From: Segniliparus rugosus ATCC BAA-974
GTDB lineage: Bacteria; Actinomycetota; Actinomycetes; Mycobacteriales; Mycobacteriaceae
Assembly: GCF_000185725.2 (NCBI RefSeq)
Contig: NZ_KI391954.1
Span: 1,212,185-1,276,184, forward strand
DNA length: 64,000 bases
Reading direction: 5' to 3'
Of the stretch, positions 18,879-27,163 are shown piece by piece. A program made the translations under genes and the position numbers. Numbering within the stretch: the first letter of the stretch is position 1; the number at the start of each line of letters is the position of its first letter. The notes beneath the pieces were generated by a model that made no database searches, was not told where the DNA came from, and was given only the letters and a program-made list of their open reading frames with translations.

Positions 18879-19730
18879 CTAGGCTGCGAGGTGCTTGCCC
18901 AGCCACGCCAGCTCGTCCGGCAGGTGCGCGCCCCAGAACGCGCCGTCGTGCCCGCCGGGGAAGAAGCCGCCCTCCGGTTTGGGGTCCATGCCTGCGATGA
19001 ACGAGCGGGTGGCGGAGGCGAAGGGGTCGGATTCGCCGATGTCGATCCGCAGCGGGATCTGCGCCAGCGCGGAGCGCAGCTCGAAGCCGCTGTAGCGGTC
19101 GTGGTCCTGAGCGGAGTCGAAAGCCCCCGGCGCGGTCCCCGAGCCGGGCTGCCAGAGCGCGGGGCTCGCCGCGCAGATGGCGGCGGTCCGGACCGGGCCG
19201 AAGAGCGCCCCGATCCGCAGAGCGCCGAAACCGCCCATGGAGATGCCGTGGAAAGCGACTTTCGAGACGTCGAGGCCGCGCTGGCCCAAGAGCGGGATGA
19301 GTTCTTGGATGACCATCTGGCTCGCGTCTTCGCCGGTGGCGCGCGGGTGGAAGTAGGTGCCCTCGCCCATCTTCCCGCCGTCGACGCCGACCACGGCGAA
19401 GGGCCGCGCGCCCGAGGCGACCGCCGAGGCGACGGCTCCTGCGAAGTCGAAGCCGAAGATTTCGGTGTGGTCGCCGCCGAGCCCGTGCAGATGGATCACC
19501 GCCCGCAGCGGTCCGCTCGCGCCTTTGGGCCGCACGATCGCCCAACCGGTCTCCCTGCCGTTGCGGAACTTCGAGGAGAAACTGCCGGTCTCGACGTCGG
19601 CGGGGTCGGCGAAGGCGTGACAGCCCGCCCAGCCGAGCGCTCCGGCAGCGGCGGCGGCGCTCGCGCCGAGGAAGAAGTTCCGGCGCGAAATCTGCCGGAG
19701 GATCGGGGCGCGTCGAGTGGTGTGCGGCAT
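18879..19730 (-). CDS. secreted alpha/beta-hydrolase esterase with Tat signal
   Basis: A 283-residue exported protein. The N-terminus has the twin-arginine motif SRRNFFLGASAAAAAGALG and a likely cleavage near CHAFAD. The mature domain is an esterase-D/antigen-85-like alpha/beta hydrolase: oxyanion region LHGLGGDH, nucleophile elbow FHGISMGGFGALR (Ser), and a late FFPGGHDGAFW bearing the histidine. Mycolyltransferases belong to the same superfamily, but their signature residues are not clear here, so esterase is the safer call. The start at 19730 is one of two in-frame ATGs (the other is 19763); neither has a clear ribosome-binding site. It diverges from the phosphodiesterase gene. Confidence 0.8.
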   Translation of the reverse strand: MPHTTRRAPILRQISRRNFFLGASAAAAAGALGWAGCHAFADPADVETGSFSSKFRNGRETGWAIVRPKGASGPLRAVIHLHGLGGDHTEIFGFDFAGAVASAVASGARPFAVVGVDGGKMGEGTYFHPRATGEDASQMVIQELIPLLGQRGLDVSKVAFHGISMGGFGALRIGALFGPVRTAAICAASPALWQPGSGTAPGAFDSAQDHDRYSGFELRSALAQIPLRIDIGESDPFASATRSFIAGMDPKPEGGFFPGGHDGAFWGAHLPDELAWLGKHLAA

Positions 19731-19770
19731 AGGGTGAAGTTTCTGTGATGGGGCGAGTACCATGCTGACA

Positions 19771-20889
19771 ATGGACGATCACAGCGTAATCGGTGGGCCG
19801 GAGAACGGCGTGCATACGGGCGCGCGCCCCGCGCGGCGCGTCCGACTGTGGCCGCTGCTCGCGGCGGGGCTCGCGCTGACCGCGTGCCAGCCTCCCGTGC
19901 CGCAGGTACAGATCGGGAAGCGCGTCGAGGTGATCGCCCACGAAGGCGGGCGCGGGTTGAACCTCGGCGACTCGTTGGCGGCGTTCCAGAGCGCGTTGGA
20001 TCTGGGCGTGGACGTGCTCGACCTCGACATCGTTCCGGGGAAGGCGCAAGGGGCCGACGAGCTCGTCGGGTACCAGCGCCCCGCGCCGTTGGTGTGGGGC
20101 GACCTGACGGCGAGCGCGTCGAAGTGCAACGGGAAGTACGTCGGGCAACCGCTCAAGGACCTCACCTTCGCCCAGGTCTTCACCATGGTGTGCGACAAGG
20201 CCTCGCCGAGCTTCCCCGACCAGAAAGCCGTTTCCGGCAACAAGATCGCTTTGCTGCAGCAGGTCTTCAACCTCGTCAACCGCAGGTCGAAGTTCACGTT
20301 CGACATCCAGATCCACACCGTCCCGAACGATCCTTCCTCCTCGACCCCGGAGCAGGCGACCGAAGCGGTCCTGCTCGAGTCGAAGCGGGACCACCGAGAG
20401 GGGCAGATCAGGGTCAAGAGCTTCGACTGGCGCAATCTCGACCTCATCAGGCAGCAGAACCCCAAGGTCACGCTGATCGCCATGTACGACGAGCGGACGT
20501 TCTTCTCCGGCAGCCCCTGGCTGGGCTCGGTGGACTACGCCGCCGTCGGCGGCGATCCGGTCAAGGCGGCGCAGCGCATCGGCGCGAGCATTCTCTCGCC
20601 CTGCTACACCACGGCGGGCTGCGCGGGGCCGACTCCGCCGGGGCCTGGGTCTCCGCTGCTGGAGAAAGCCCTCGTGGACCGGGCGCACGCGGCGGGCCTG
20701 AAGGTCATCCCGTGGACGGTCAATGACGAGAAGGCCATGTCGGACCTCGTGGACCTCGGAGTCGACGGGATCGTCACCGACTACCCGGACCGGCTGCGCA
20801 AAGTGCTCAAGGCGAAGGGGATCGACGTTCCGGACCCGTACAAGCCGCCGGTGGCGAAGACGCTGGAGAAGAACCCGCCCGGGCTTTGA
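19771..20889 (+). CDS. lipoprotein glycerophosphodiester phosphodiesterase
   Basis: A 372-residue exported lipoprotein: LLAAGLALTACQPPVPQ carries the lipobox (LTAC). The mature part is a GDPD TIM barrel that hydrolyses glycerophosphodiesters to glycerol 3-phosphate. The catalytic segment is VEVIAHEGGRGLNLGDSLAA, a variant of the usual HRG motif, and the metal-binding E-x-D is D-x-D here (VLDLDIV). The end of the barrel shows GLKVIPWTVND and GVDGIVTDYPDRLR. The start at 19771 is supported by TACCAT 7 nt upstream and no Shine-Dalgarno sequence. Substrate range may differ from classical GlpQ because of the motif changes. Confidence 0.85.
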   Translation: MDDHSVIGGPENGVHTGARPARRVRLWPLLAAGLALTACQPPVPQVQIGKRVEVIAHEGGRGLNLGDSLAAFQSALDLGVDVLDLDIVPGKAQGADELVGYQRPAPLVWGDLTASASKCNGKYVGQPLKDLTFAQVFTMVCDKASPSFPDQKAVSGNKIALLQQVFNLVNRRSKFTFDIQIHTVPNDPSSSTPEQATEAVLLESKRDHREGQIRVKSFDWRNLDLIRQQNPKVTLIAMYDERTFFSGSPWLGSVDYAAVGGDPVKAAQRIGASILSPCYTTAGCAGPTPPGPGSPLLEKALVDRAHAAGLKVIPWTVNDEKAMSDLVDLGVDGIVTDYPDRLRKVLKAKGIDVPDPYKPPVAKTLEKNPPGL

Positions 20890-20908
20890 CAACTGAGCTT
20901 GGCGGGCC

Positions 20909-20938
20909 AGCCTCGCGCGGCGGTCACCGCGCGAGGCT
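20909..20938. terminator. GC-rich hairpin between convergent genes
   Basis: AGCCTCGCGCGG pairs perfectly with CCGCGCGAGGCT (12 bp, 6-nt loop) just after the phosphodiesterase stop and overlapping the last codons of the opposing lipoprotein gene. There is no U-tract, as in many mycobacterial terminator candidates. Confidence 0.5.
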
Positions 20939-22039
20939 GCGCGCCGCCTCGCCTGCGAGGTGTTTCGCCTGCGGGCAGTCGATCTGTCCGCCCACCACAA
21001 CGTACACCGATTGCGCGGAGTTCTGCGCGGGCTGCGGCGAGGCGGAGTCCGCCCCCGCGACTTTCGCGAACGCGGTGCAATGCGGGCCAGAGGGCGGTTT
21101 CGGCTTCGCGGACGGGCTCGCCGGAGCGCGTTTGGCCGGGGTCGAGCCCTTGGTCGGCGACGGCGTGGACGTGACGAGCAGCTGGGCGAGGGGAGTCGCA
21201 GCCGCGTCGGCCCACACCTGGACGCCGTCCTCTGCGCCGACTGGGAATTGGGCGACTTTGCCGTCCGGCAGGCGGCGGAATTCCACCCACAGCGAGCGCT
21301 CGTCCGGAGTGGTCACCAAACCGCAGCGGTACGCCTCGGTGTCCGCGAAATCCACCGAAGCCTTCTCCCGGTCGGCGACGACCGCGCACGGGTCCTCGTC
21401 CAGCACCTTCTCCGCCGAGGCGCGGGCGGGAAGGTTGGCCGGCTTCTCCGTCGCGATGGCGGTGGCCACCGCGTTGGCGAGGCCGCAGGGGTTGTCGTGC
21501 CGGTACGCGCGGACTTGGATCTTCGCGTCGGGCACGTCCCTCGGAGCCCCCGGATACTTGGCGAGTCCGGAGTCGAAGAAGAAGGAGCACACCGCCCTGT
21601 CGCTCGAGCGGCCTTGGTACACGGTCTGCCCATGCGCCTCGAAGTACTCTTCGCCGGGGCTCCGGTCCGCGTCGGGGACCAGGCTCACATCGAACCGCTC
21701 CCCGGGGCCGTCGTCGGCGAACGAGAGCCGGCACGAGTCGAGCGAGTCGCCCGGGACCGCGTCCGTCAGCGCGGGCGCGGCCTTGGCGAGTTCGTCCTTC
21801 GGCACGAGCGCGCACGGGTCGGACCCTCGCGGATGGCCCGAACGCACGAGGAGGCGCGACTGCGCGATGCCGTCGAGGTCTTTCGCGTACGCCGGCAGCG
21901 CTCCCGCGAAGAAGGCCGACGGGTCGACCTTGGCGCGGTTCGAAGTCGTCGGCCCGGCGGGGTCCGTGCCGCACGCCGCCATCAGCAGGGCGAGGGGGAG
22001 AAGGCTCCAGGCGCGCTGTTGTCTCGGGGCTCGGCTCAT
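20924..22039 (-). CDS. lipoprotein with two DUF3558-like segments
   Basis: A 371-residue exported lipoprotein with lipobox LMAACGTDP. Two similar segments, [15 protein letters not shown] and [13 protein letters not shown], each followed by a spaced second cysteine (DSCRLSF and YRCGLVT), resemble the DUF3558 pattern of actinobacterial lipoproteins. A Pro/Ser/Lys-rich linker leads to a third Cys-containing C-terminal part ([21 protein letters not shown]). The function is unknown; paired cysteines suggest extracytoplasmic disulfides. Its ATG overlaps the glcB stop by 4 nt, so it is co-transcribed downstream of glcB. Confidence 0.7.
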   Translation of the reverse strand: MSRAPRQQRAWSLLPLALLMAACGTDPAGPTTSNRAKVDPSAFFAGALPAYAKDLDGIAQSRLLVRSGHPRGSDPCALVPKDELAKAAPALTDAVPGDSLDSCRLSFADDGPGERFDVSLVPDADRSPGEEYFEAHGQTVYQGRSSDRAVCSFFFDSGLAKYPGAPRDVPDAKIQVRAYRHDNPCGLANAVATAIATEKPANLPARASAEKVLDEDPCAVVADREKASVDFADTEAYRCGLVTTPDERSLWVEFRRLPDGKVAQFPVGAEDGVQVWADAAATPLAQLLVTSTPSPTKGSTPAKRAPASPSAKPKPPSGPHCTAFAKVAGADSASPQPAQNSAQSVYVVVGGQIDCPQAKHLAGEAARSLAR

Positions 22040-24216
22040 GCCTGTGATGATTGGCGGGCTTTGAACTCTTTGCGCCGACGGTGCAGGATCGGCTCGGTGT
22101 AGCCGCTCGGCTGCTCCCGGCCCTTGAGGACCAGCTCTTTCGCCGCCTGGAAGGCGATGTTCGAGTCGAAGTCCGGGGCCAACGGCCGGTACGACGGGTC
22201 GCCCGCGTTCTGCGCGTCGACCACCGCCGCCATCCGCTTGAGGCTCTCGACGACCTGCTCCTCGGTGATCACGCCGTGGTGCAGCCAGTTCGCCAAGGTC
22301 TGGCTGGAGATCCGCAGCGTCGCGCGGTCCTCCATGAGGCCGATGTTATGGATGTCGGGCACCTTCGAGCAGCCGACCCCGTGGTCGATCCAGCGGACCA
22401 CGTAGCCGAGGATGGACTGGCAGTTGTCGTCCACCTGCTCCTGGAGCGCGTCGGCTCCGAGCTTCGCCGGGTCGCCGAGCGGCGGCGTGAGCAGATCTTC
22501 GATCGGGCCGGGGTCGCGCTTGGCGATCTCGTCCTGGCGGCGGAACACGTCCACTTCGTGGTAGTGCAGCGAGTGCAGCGTCGCGGCGGTCGGCGAGGGC
22601 ACCCATGCGGTGGTCGCGCCCGCGAGCGGGTGGGCGATCTTCTGCTCGATCATCGCGGCCATCAGGTCCGGCATCGCCCACATGCCCTTGCCGATCTGCG
22701 CGTGGTGCGCGAGCCCGGCATGCAGCGACACGTCCACGTTGTGGTTCTCGTACGCGTTGTACCAGGTCTGGGTCTTCTGCTGGCCCTTGGGGACCACCGG
22801 GCCGGCCTCCATGCTGGTGTGGATCTCGTCGCCGGTGCGGTCGAGGAAGCCGGTGTTGACGAACGCGAGGCGCTCGCGCGCGGCGTAGAGCGCGGCTTTG
22901 AGGTTCGCGGAGGTGCGCCGCTCCTCGTCCATCACGCCCACCTTGATGGTGTTCTTCGCCAGGCCCAAGAGGGCTTCGACCTTCTCGAAGGTCTCCACCG
23001 CGAAGGCGACCTCCGCCGCGCCGTGCATCTTCGGCTTCACGATGTAGATCGATCCGGCGCGGGAGTTGCGCAGCGGGTTGTCGGCCTTGATCCCGTGCAG
23101 GCCGACGAGCGAGGTGACCAGCGCGTCGAGGAGGCCTTCTGGCACTTCCCGGCCCTGCGGGTCGAGCACGGCGTCGATGGTCATCAGGTGCCCGACGTTG
23201 CGGATGAAGAGCAGCGAGCGGCCCGGCAGGACCAGCGGCTCCCCGTCCGCGCCGGTGTAGGAGCGGTCCGGGTTCAGCGCGCGGGTGAAGGTCTTGCCGC
23301 CCTTGGTGACCTCCTCGGTGAGCGTCCCCTTGTTCAGGCCGAGCCAGTTGCGGTAGCCGAGGACTTTGTCCTCCGCGTCCACGGCGGCCACCGAGTCCTC
23401 GAGGTCCACGATGGTCGAGATCGCGGATTCGAGCAGCACGTCCTTGACGCCTGCGGGGTCGGTCTTGCCGATCGGGCTCTGCGGGTCGATCTGGATCTCG
23501 GCGTGCAGGCCGTTGTGGACCAGCAGCACCGCGGTCGGGGCGGACGGCTCGCCGACCCAGCCCGCGAGGCCAGTGGGGTCGGCGAGGCAGACCTGGCGGC
23601 CCTCGGCGGTGGTCACGAGCAGCCTGCCGTCGGTGATCGTGTACGCGACGGAGCCGACGTGGCTGCCTTCCTCCAGCGGAGCGATGGTGTCCAGCGCCGC
23701 ACGGGCGTAGGCGATCACCTTCGCGCCCCGGACCGGGTTGTAGGACGTGCCCTTCTCGGCCCCGTCGTCCTCGCTGATCGCGTCCGTGCCGTACAGCGCG
23801 TCGTAGAGCGAGCCCCAGCGGGCGTTGGCGGCGTTGAGCGCGTAGCGGGCGTTGAGCAGCGGCACGACCAGCTGCGGGCCGTTGGTGCCCGAGATCTCCG
23901 CGTCCACGTTCTCCGTGGTGACCGCGAAATCGTCGGGGTCGGCCCCGAGGTAGCCGATCTCACGGAGGTACGCCTGGTACTCGGCGGGCTGGAAGCTGTC
24001 CTTGTGGTCCCGGTGCCACTGGTCGATGGCGCTCTGCAGCTCGTCGCGGCGGCCGAGCAGCTCACGGTTGCGCGGAGCGAGCTCGGTCAGGATCTCGGCG
24101 AAGCCGGACCAGAAGGCCGAGGGGTCCACGCCTGTGCCCGGGATGGCCTCGTCGGTCACGAAGTCGTAGAGCTCTTTCGCGACCTGGAACCCGTGGACAT
24201 TGACCCGTTCAGACAT
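22036..24216 (-). CDS. glcB: malate synthase G
   Basis: A 726-residue glyoxylate-shunt enzyme that condenses acetyl-CoA and glyoxylate to malate. Recognisable parts are [35 protein letters not shown], the barrel segment [43 protein letters not shown] and the C-terminal [19 protein letters not shown], where the catalytic aspartate region lies. AAGGAAGG stands 6 nt before the ATG. It corresponds to Rv1837c in gene order. Isocitrate lyase is not in the window. Confidence 0.97.
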   Translation of the reverse strand: MSERVNVHGFQVAKELYDFVTDEAIPGTGVDPSAFWSGFAEILTELAPRNRELLGRRDELQSAIDQWHRDHKDSFQPAEYQAYLREIGYLGADPDDFAVTTENVDAEISGTNGPQLVVPLLNARYALNAANARWGSLYDALYGTDAISEDDGAEKGTSYNPVRGAKVIAYARAALDTIAPLEEGSHVGSVAYTITDGRLLVTTAEGRQVCLADPTGLAGWVGEPSAPTAVLLVHNGLHAEIQIDPQSPIGKTDPAGVKDVLLESAISTIVDLEDSVAAVDAEDKVLGYRNWLGLNKGTLTEEVTKGGKTFTRALNPDRSYTGADGEPLVLPGRSLLFIRNVGHLMTIDAVLDPQGREVPEGLLDALVTSLVGLHGIKADNPLRNSRAGSIYIVKPKMHGAAEVAFAVETFEKVEALLGLAKNTIKVGVMDEERRTSANLKAALYAARERLAFVNTGFLDRTGDEIHTSMEAGPVVPKGQQKTQTWYNAYENHNVDVSLHAGLAHHAQIGKGMWAMPDLMAAMIEQKIAHPLAGATTAWVPSPTAATLHSLHYHEVDVFRRQDEIAKRDPGPIEDLLTPPLGDPAKLGADALQEQVDDNCQSILGYVVRWIDHGVGCSKVPDIHNIGLMEDRATLRISSQTLANWLHHGVITEEQVVESLKRMAAVVDAQNAGDPSYRPLAPDFDSNIAFQAAKELVLKGREQPSGYTEPILHRRRKEFKARQSSQA

Positions 24217-24273
24217 GGACGACCTTCCTTATCGGTTACTGGAACACGTCCATGTTAGTCCGACCTATCCAGG

Positions 24274-25353
24274 TCACTCCGGGCGGGCAAGCGAGTTTTT
24301 GGGACCGTCCATCAAGCCCCGCACGAGGTCTTCGAGCGAGGCGAGGCCGACGACCTTGTCCGACTCGTCCACCACGAGCGCGAGCTGGGTCGATTCCGCC
24401 ATCATCGCCGCGAGGGCGTCGTCCAAGTTCAGCGCGGCGGACACGCGCGGCAAGGGCCGTAGCTGCGGCCCTTGCTCGTCCTGATCGTCCGCCTCGCTGG
24501 TCATGAGCGGCAGCGCGTCCTTCAAGTGCACGTAGCCGAGGAAGTCGGCAGCGCCGGTCCCCTGCGCGGCGGACACCGGGAAGCGGGAGAACCCGGTCCG
24601 CGCCACGGCCTGCTCCACCTGCGCCGCTGTGGGGCCGAGCACACCGCCGTCCGGGGCCAGGCGGGCGGGCAGGCTCACCACGCGTTCGAGAGGGATGGCC
24701 AATTCGGCGAGCGTGCGGTCCCCGATGGACAACAGACGGGTGAGCCTGCGGTGCTCTTCTTCGTCCAAAAGGCCGACTTCGCGGGACTCGCTGATCATCG
24801 CCCCGAGTTCGGCCACCGAAACGGCGCTGTCGAACTCTTCTTTCGGCTCGACCCCGATGAGCCGGACGAGCGCGGAGGCGGTCTTCTGGAACACCCACGT
24901 CACCGGCGCGGTGACGCGCACCCAGGCAGAGAGCAGGCCGGAGAGGAGCATCGCCGCCCGTTCGGGGCCGGAAAGCGCGAGGTTCTTGGGCACCATCTCG
25001 CCGAACAGGACGTGGACCGACGCGACGAGCGCGAGGGAGAGCACGAGCGCGGCGGGGTGGGCGAGGAACGCTGGCACGCGCGCGAACGCCGCGACCTCGG
25101 CGAGCGCCGCCGCGAACATCGGTTCGGCGGTCCAGCCGAGCGCGAGAGAGGCGAGGGTGACGCCGAGCTGCGCCCCGGTGATGAGCGCGGGCAGCCTGCC
25201 GCCGATGGCGATCACGTCTTCGGCGGCGCGTCTGCCCTGGTCGGCAAGGGTTTGCAGCCGGTCTTTGCGGGCGGAGATCAAGGCGAATTCCGCAGCGACG
25301 AACAGCCCGTTGACGGCGATGAGCGCGACGAAGGCGACGATTCCCCAGATCAT
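24274..25353 (-). CDS. CNNM (DUF21)-CBS domain membrane protein, Rv1841c-like
   Basis: A 359-residue integral membrane protein of the hemolysin-C/CNNM class, related to magnesium transporters. The DUF21 domain spans roughly residues 1-180, with hydrophobic segments at IVAFVALIAVNGLFVAAEFA, ALITGAQLGVTLASLALGWT and ALVASVHVLFGEMVPKNLAL. Two CBS motifs follow (VVSLPARLAP and LALVVDESDKVVGLASLEDL). The C-terminal CorC/HlyC domain of the partner gene is absent, matching the short member of the mycobacterial pair. Its ATG overlaps the stop of the tiny gene upstream by 4 nt. Confidence 0.88.
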   Translation of the reverse strand: MIWGIVAFVALIAVNGLFVAAEFALISARKDRLQTLADQGRRAAEDVIAIGGRLPALITGAQLGVTLASLALGWTAEPMFAAALAEVAAFARVPAFLAHPAALVLSLALVASVHVLFGEMVPKNLALSGPERAAMLLSGLLSAWVRVTAPVTWVFQKTASALVRLIGVEPKEEFDSAVSVAELGAMISESREVGLLDEEEHRRLTRLLSIGDRTLAELAIPLERVVSLPARLAPDGGVLGPTAAQVEQAVARTGFSRFPVSAAQGTGAADFLGYVHLKDALPLMTSEADDQDEQGPQLRPLPRVSAALNLDDALAAMMAESTQLALVVDESDKVVGLASLEDLVRGLMDGPKNSLARPE

Positions 25354-25490
25354 GCGCCATCGCCTTGTCCGTCTGAGGAGCGTTGACGGCCGCGAATCGA
25401 TCGCAGCGCCCGGACCCAGACGAGAGCCGACCAGCCGAGGAACGCGCAGAGAGCCAGAGGGCCGACGAGCTCGAAAATGCCTGCTGTCAT
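25350..25490 (-). CDS. 46-residue single-pass membrane protein between two CNNM genes
   Basis: The protein starts MTAGIFELVGPLALCAFLGW, has one clear membrane helix (about residues 6-26) and a basic then polar C-terminal tail (RSIRGRQRSSDGQ). Its ATG overlaps the stop of the upstream CNNM gene by 4 nt, and its stop overlaps the ATG of the downstream CNNM gene by 4 nt. This double ATGA coupling is strong evidence for translation. It is not a family I recognise; an accessory subunit of the CNNM pair is the simplest inference. Confidence 0.65.
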   Translation of the reverse strand: MTAGIFELVGPLALCAFLGWSALVWVRALRSIRGRQRSSDGQGDGA

Positions 25491-26905
25491 CCGTGCTCCG
25501 TTTCCTTGCGCGGCTCCGCGTTCTGACGCTCGCCGATCCAGAGCCGGTCGATGCGCCTGCCGTCCATGGCGAGGACTCGAATCCACCAGGCAGACGGCAC
25601 GAGGACGCCCTCGTCCTCCTCCTCGGAATGGATCTGCGGCAGTTGCAGCTCGTCGCCGACCTCGGGGATCCGCCCGAGCACGTGCAGCACCAGGCCCGCG
25701 ACGGTCTCGAAGTCTCCCGGCGGGCAGCGGTACCCGGTCGCCTCGCACAGCTCGTCGGCGCGCAGCAGACCCGAGCAGGCCCAGCCCGCCGTTTGGTCCT
25801 GCGGGTCCACGAGCTGGATCGGGAGCTCTTCCGCGCCGTCGTGCTCGTCGGTGACCTCGCCGACGATCTCTTCGATCAAGTCCTCAAGGGTGACAATGCC
25901 CGCAGTGCCGCCGTACTCGTCCACGACCCACACCACCTGCATTTTCTCCCGGCGCAGCTGCGCGATGAGCGCGTCGCCGTCCAAGGTGGCGGGCACGGAG
26001 GAGACCGGGCGGGCGAGGGTTTCCAACAGGCGCTTGCCACGCTCGGCCCTCGGCACGTCGACCACTTGGCGCACGTGCACGAAGCCCAACGCCTCGTCCA
26101 GGTCGGAGGCCTGCTCGCTGCTGCCGGCCTGAAGGATCGGGAAGCGCGAATGCCCGGTCTCCGCCGAGATCCGCAGCAGCTCGTCCACTGTGTTGTCCGC
26201 CAAAAGCGCGACGATCCGCGAGCGGGGCGTCATGACTTCTTCCGCCCGGCGCTCGCCGAACCGCAGGGAGCGGTCGATGAGCTGTGCTTCTTCTTTTTCC
26301 AGACCGCCGTGCACGGCGGAGTTGCGCACGAGGACGACCAGCTCGTTCGGGGAGCGGGCGGAGCGCAGCTCCTCGGCGGGCTCGACCCCGAAGCTGCGCA
26401 CCACGGCGTTCGCGGCGCGGTTGAGGCCTCGGATCACTGGCGCGAAGAACGTGGAGAAGCGGACCTGGAACGGCGCGGTCGCCCGCCCGAGCGTCAGCGG
26501 TTTGGCAATCGCGAGGTATTTCGGGACAAGCTCGCCGAGGACCATCGACAGGCAGGTCGCGACGATCAGCGCGGCGGCGGACTCGACCGCGCGGATCGCG
26601 GAGGCGGGGACTATAGGCTCGATAAGCGGTTCGAGCGCTTCCGCGAGCACCGGCTCCGCGAGATAGCCGGTGGCGAGCGTGGTGAGCGTGATGCCGAGCT
26701 GCGCGCCGGAAAGCTGAAACGAGAGGTGGCGGTGCGCTCGCAGAAGGGCTTTCGCCCGCCGGTCTTTGCGCAGCCGGAAATCGGTCTCGACCGTGCCCCG
26801 TTCGAGGGTGGTGAGCGCGTACTCGGCGGCGACGAACAGCGCCGTCCCCGCAGTGAGCGCGAGGAAGCCGAGAACGCTCAGAACTTGTACCAATACGTGC
26901 GGCAT
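25487..26905 (-). CDS. CNNM (DUF21)-CBS-CorC/HlyC membrane protein, Rv1842c-like
   Basis: A 472-residue protein with the full hemolysin-C/CNNM layout. DUF21 with hydrophobic segments covers about residues 1-190 (LSVLGFLALTAGTALFVAAE, FQLSGAQLGITLTTLATGYL, ATCLSMVLGELVPKYLAI). CBS domains follow (EEVMTPRSRIVALL, VVWVVDEYGGTAGIVTLEDL). A C-terminal CorC/HlyC domain ends near GRIPEVGDELQLP. Family members are linked to magnesium or cobalt efflux and to membrane integrity; the ion here is not known. It is the first gene of a three-gene coupled unit. Confidence 0.9.
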   Translation of the reverse strand: MPHVLVQVLSVLGFLALTAGTALFVAAEYALTTLERGTVETDFRLRKDRRAKALLRAHRHLSFQLSGAQLGITLTTLATGYLAEPVLAEALEPLIEPIVPASAIRAVESAAALIVATCLSMVLGELVPKYLAIAKPLTLGRATAPFQVRFSTFFAPVIRGLNRAANAVVRSFGVEPAEELRSARSPNELVVLVRNSAVHGGLEKEEAQLIDRSLRFGERRAEEVMTPRSRIVALLADNTVDELLRISAETGHSRFPILQAGSSEQASDLDEALGFVHVRQVVDVPRAERGKRLLETLARPVSSVPATLDGDALIAQLRREKMQVVWVVDEYGGTAGIVTLEDLIEEIVGEVTDEHDGAEELPIQLVDPQDQTAGWACSGLLRADELCEATGYRCPPGDFETVAGLVLHVLGRIPEVGDELQLPQIHSEEEDEGVLVPSAWWIRVLAMDGRRIDRLWIGERQNAEPRKETEHG

Positions 26906-27030
26906 AGCTATGTCGCAGCAGACGCGCGGCGCGCGTCTAGCGCGAGGGTGTCACCCCCGCGCCGGTACTTCGATAGTCATCGGTCACACGCAGGATCATA
27001 CCTTATGGAGAGCATCGGCGAGGCTTGCTC

Positions 27031-27145
27031 AGCTTGTGGCTTCGGAGCCGTCCTCGGACCAGAGGGTGTGCCGTTTGCCCTCGTCGTCTGTGCGGGCGCG
27101 TGGGTGCTGTCGGGTGGGAGGAGTCGCGCGGCCCCTGGAATGAGC
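27031..27145 (-). pseudogene. degenerate second copy of the gnd 3' end
   Basis: The 49 nt at 27040-27088 match 27175-27223, the last codons of gnd, with two mismatches. Similarity resumes at 27131-27139 (GCCCCTGGA) against 27262-27270, with the interval between diverged. On the minus strand the copy still reads DDEGK-x-HTLWS-x-DGSE like the true gnd C-terminus. It lies downstream of the gnd stop and has no start codon, so it is a remnant of a partial tandem duplication. Confidence 0.85.
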
Positions 27146-27163
27146 GCTTGACTCCTCTGGGAA

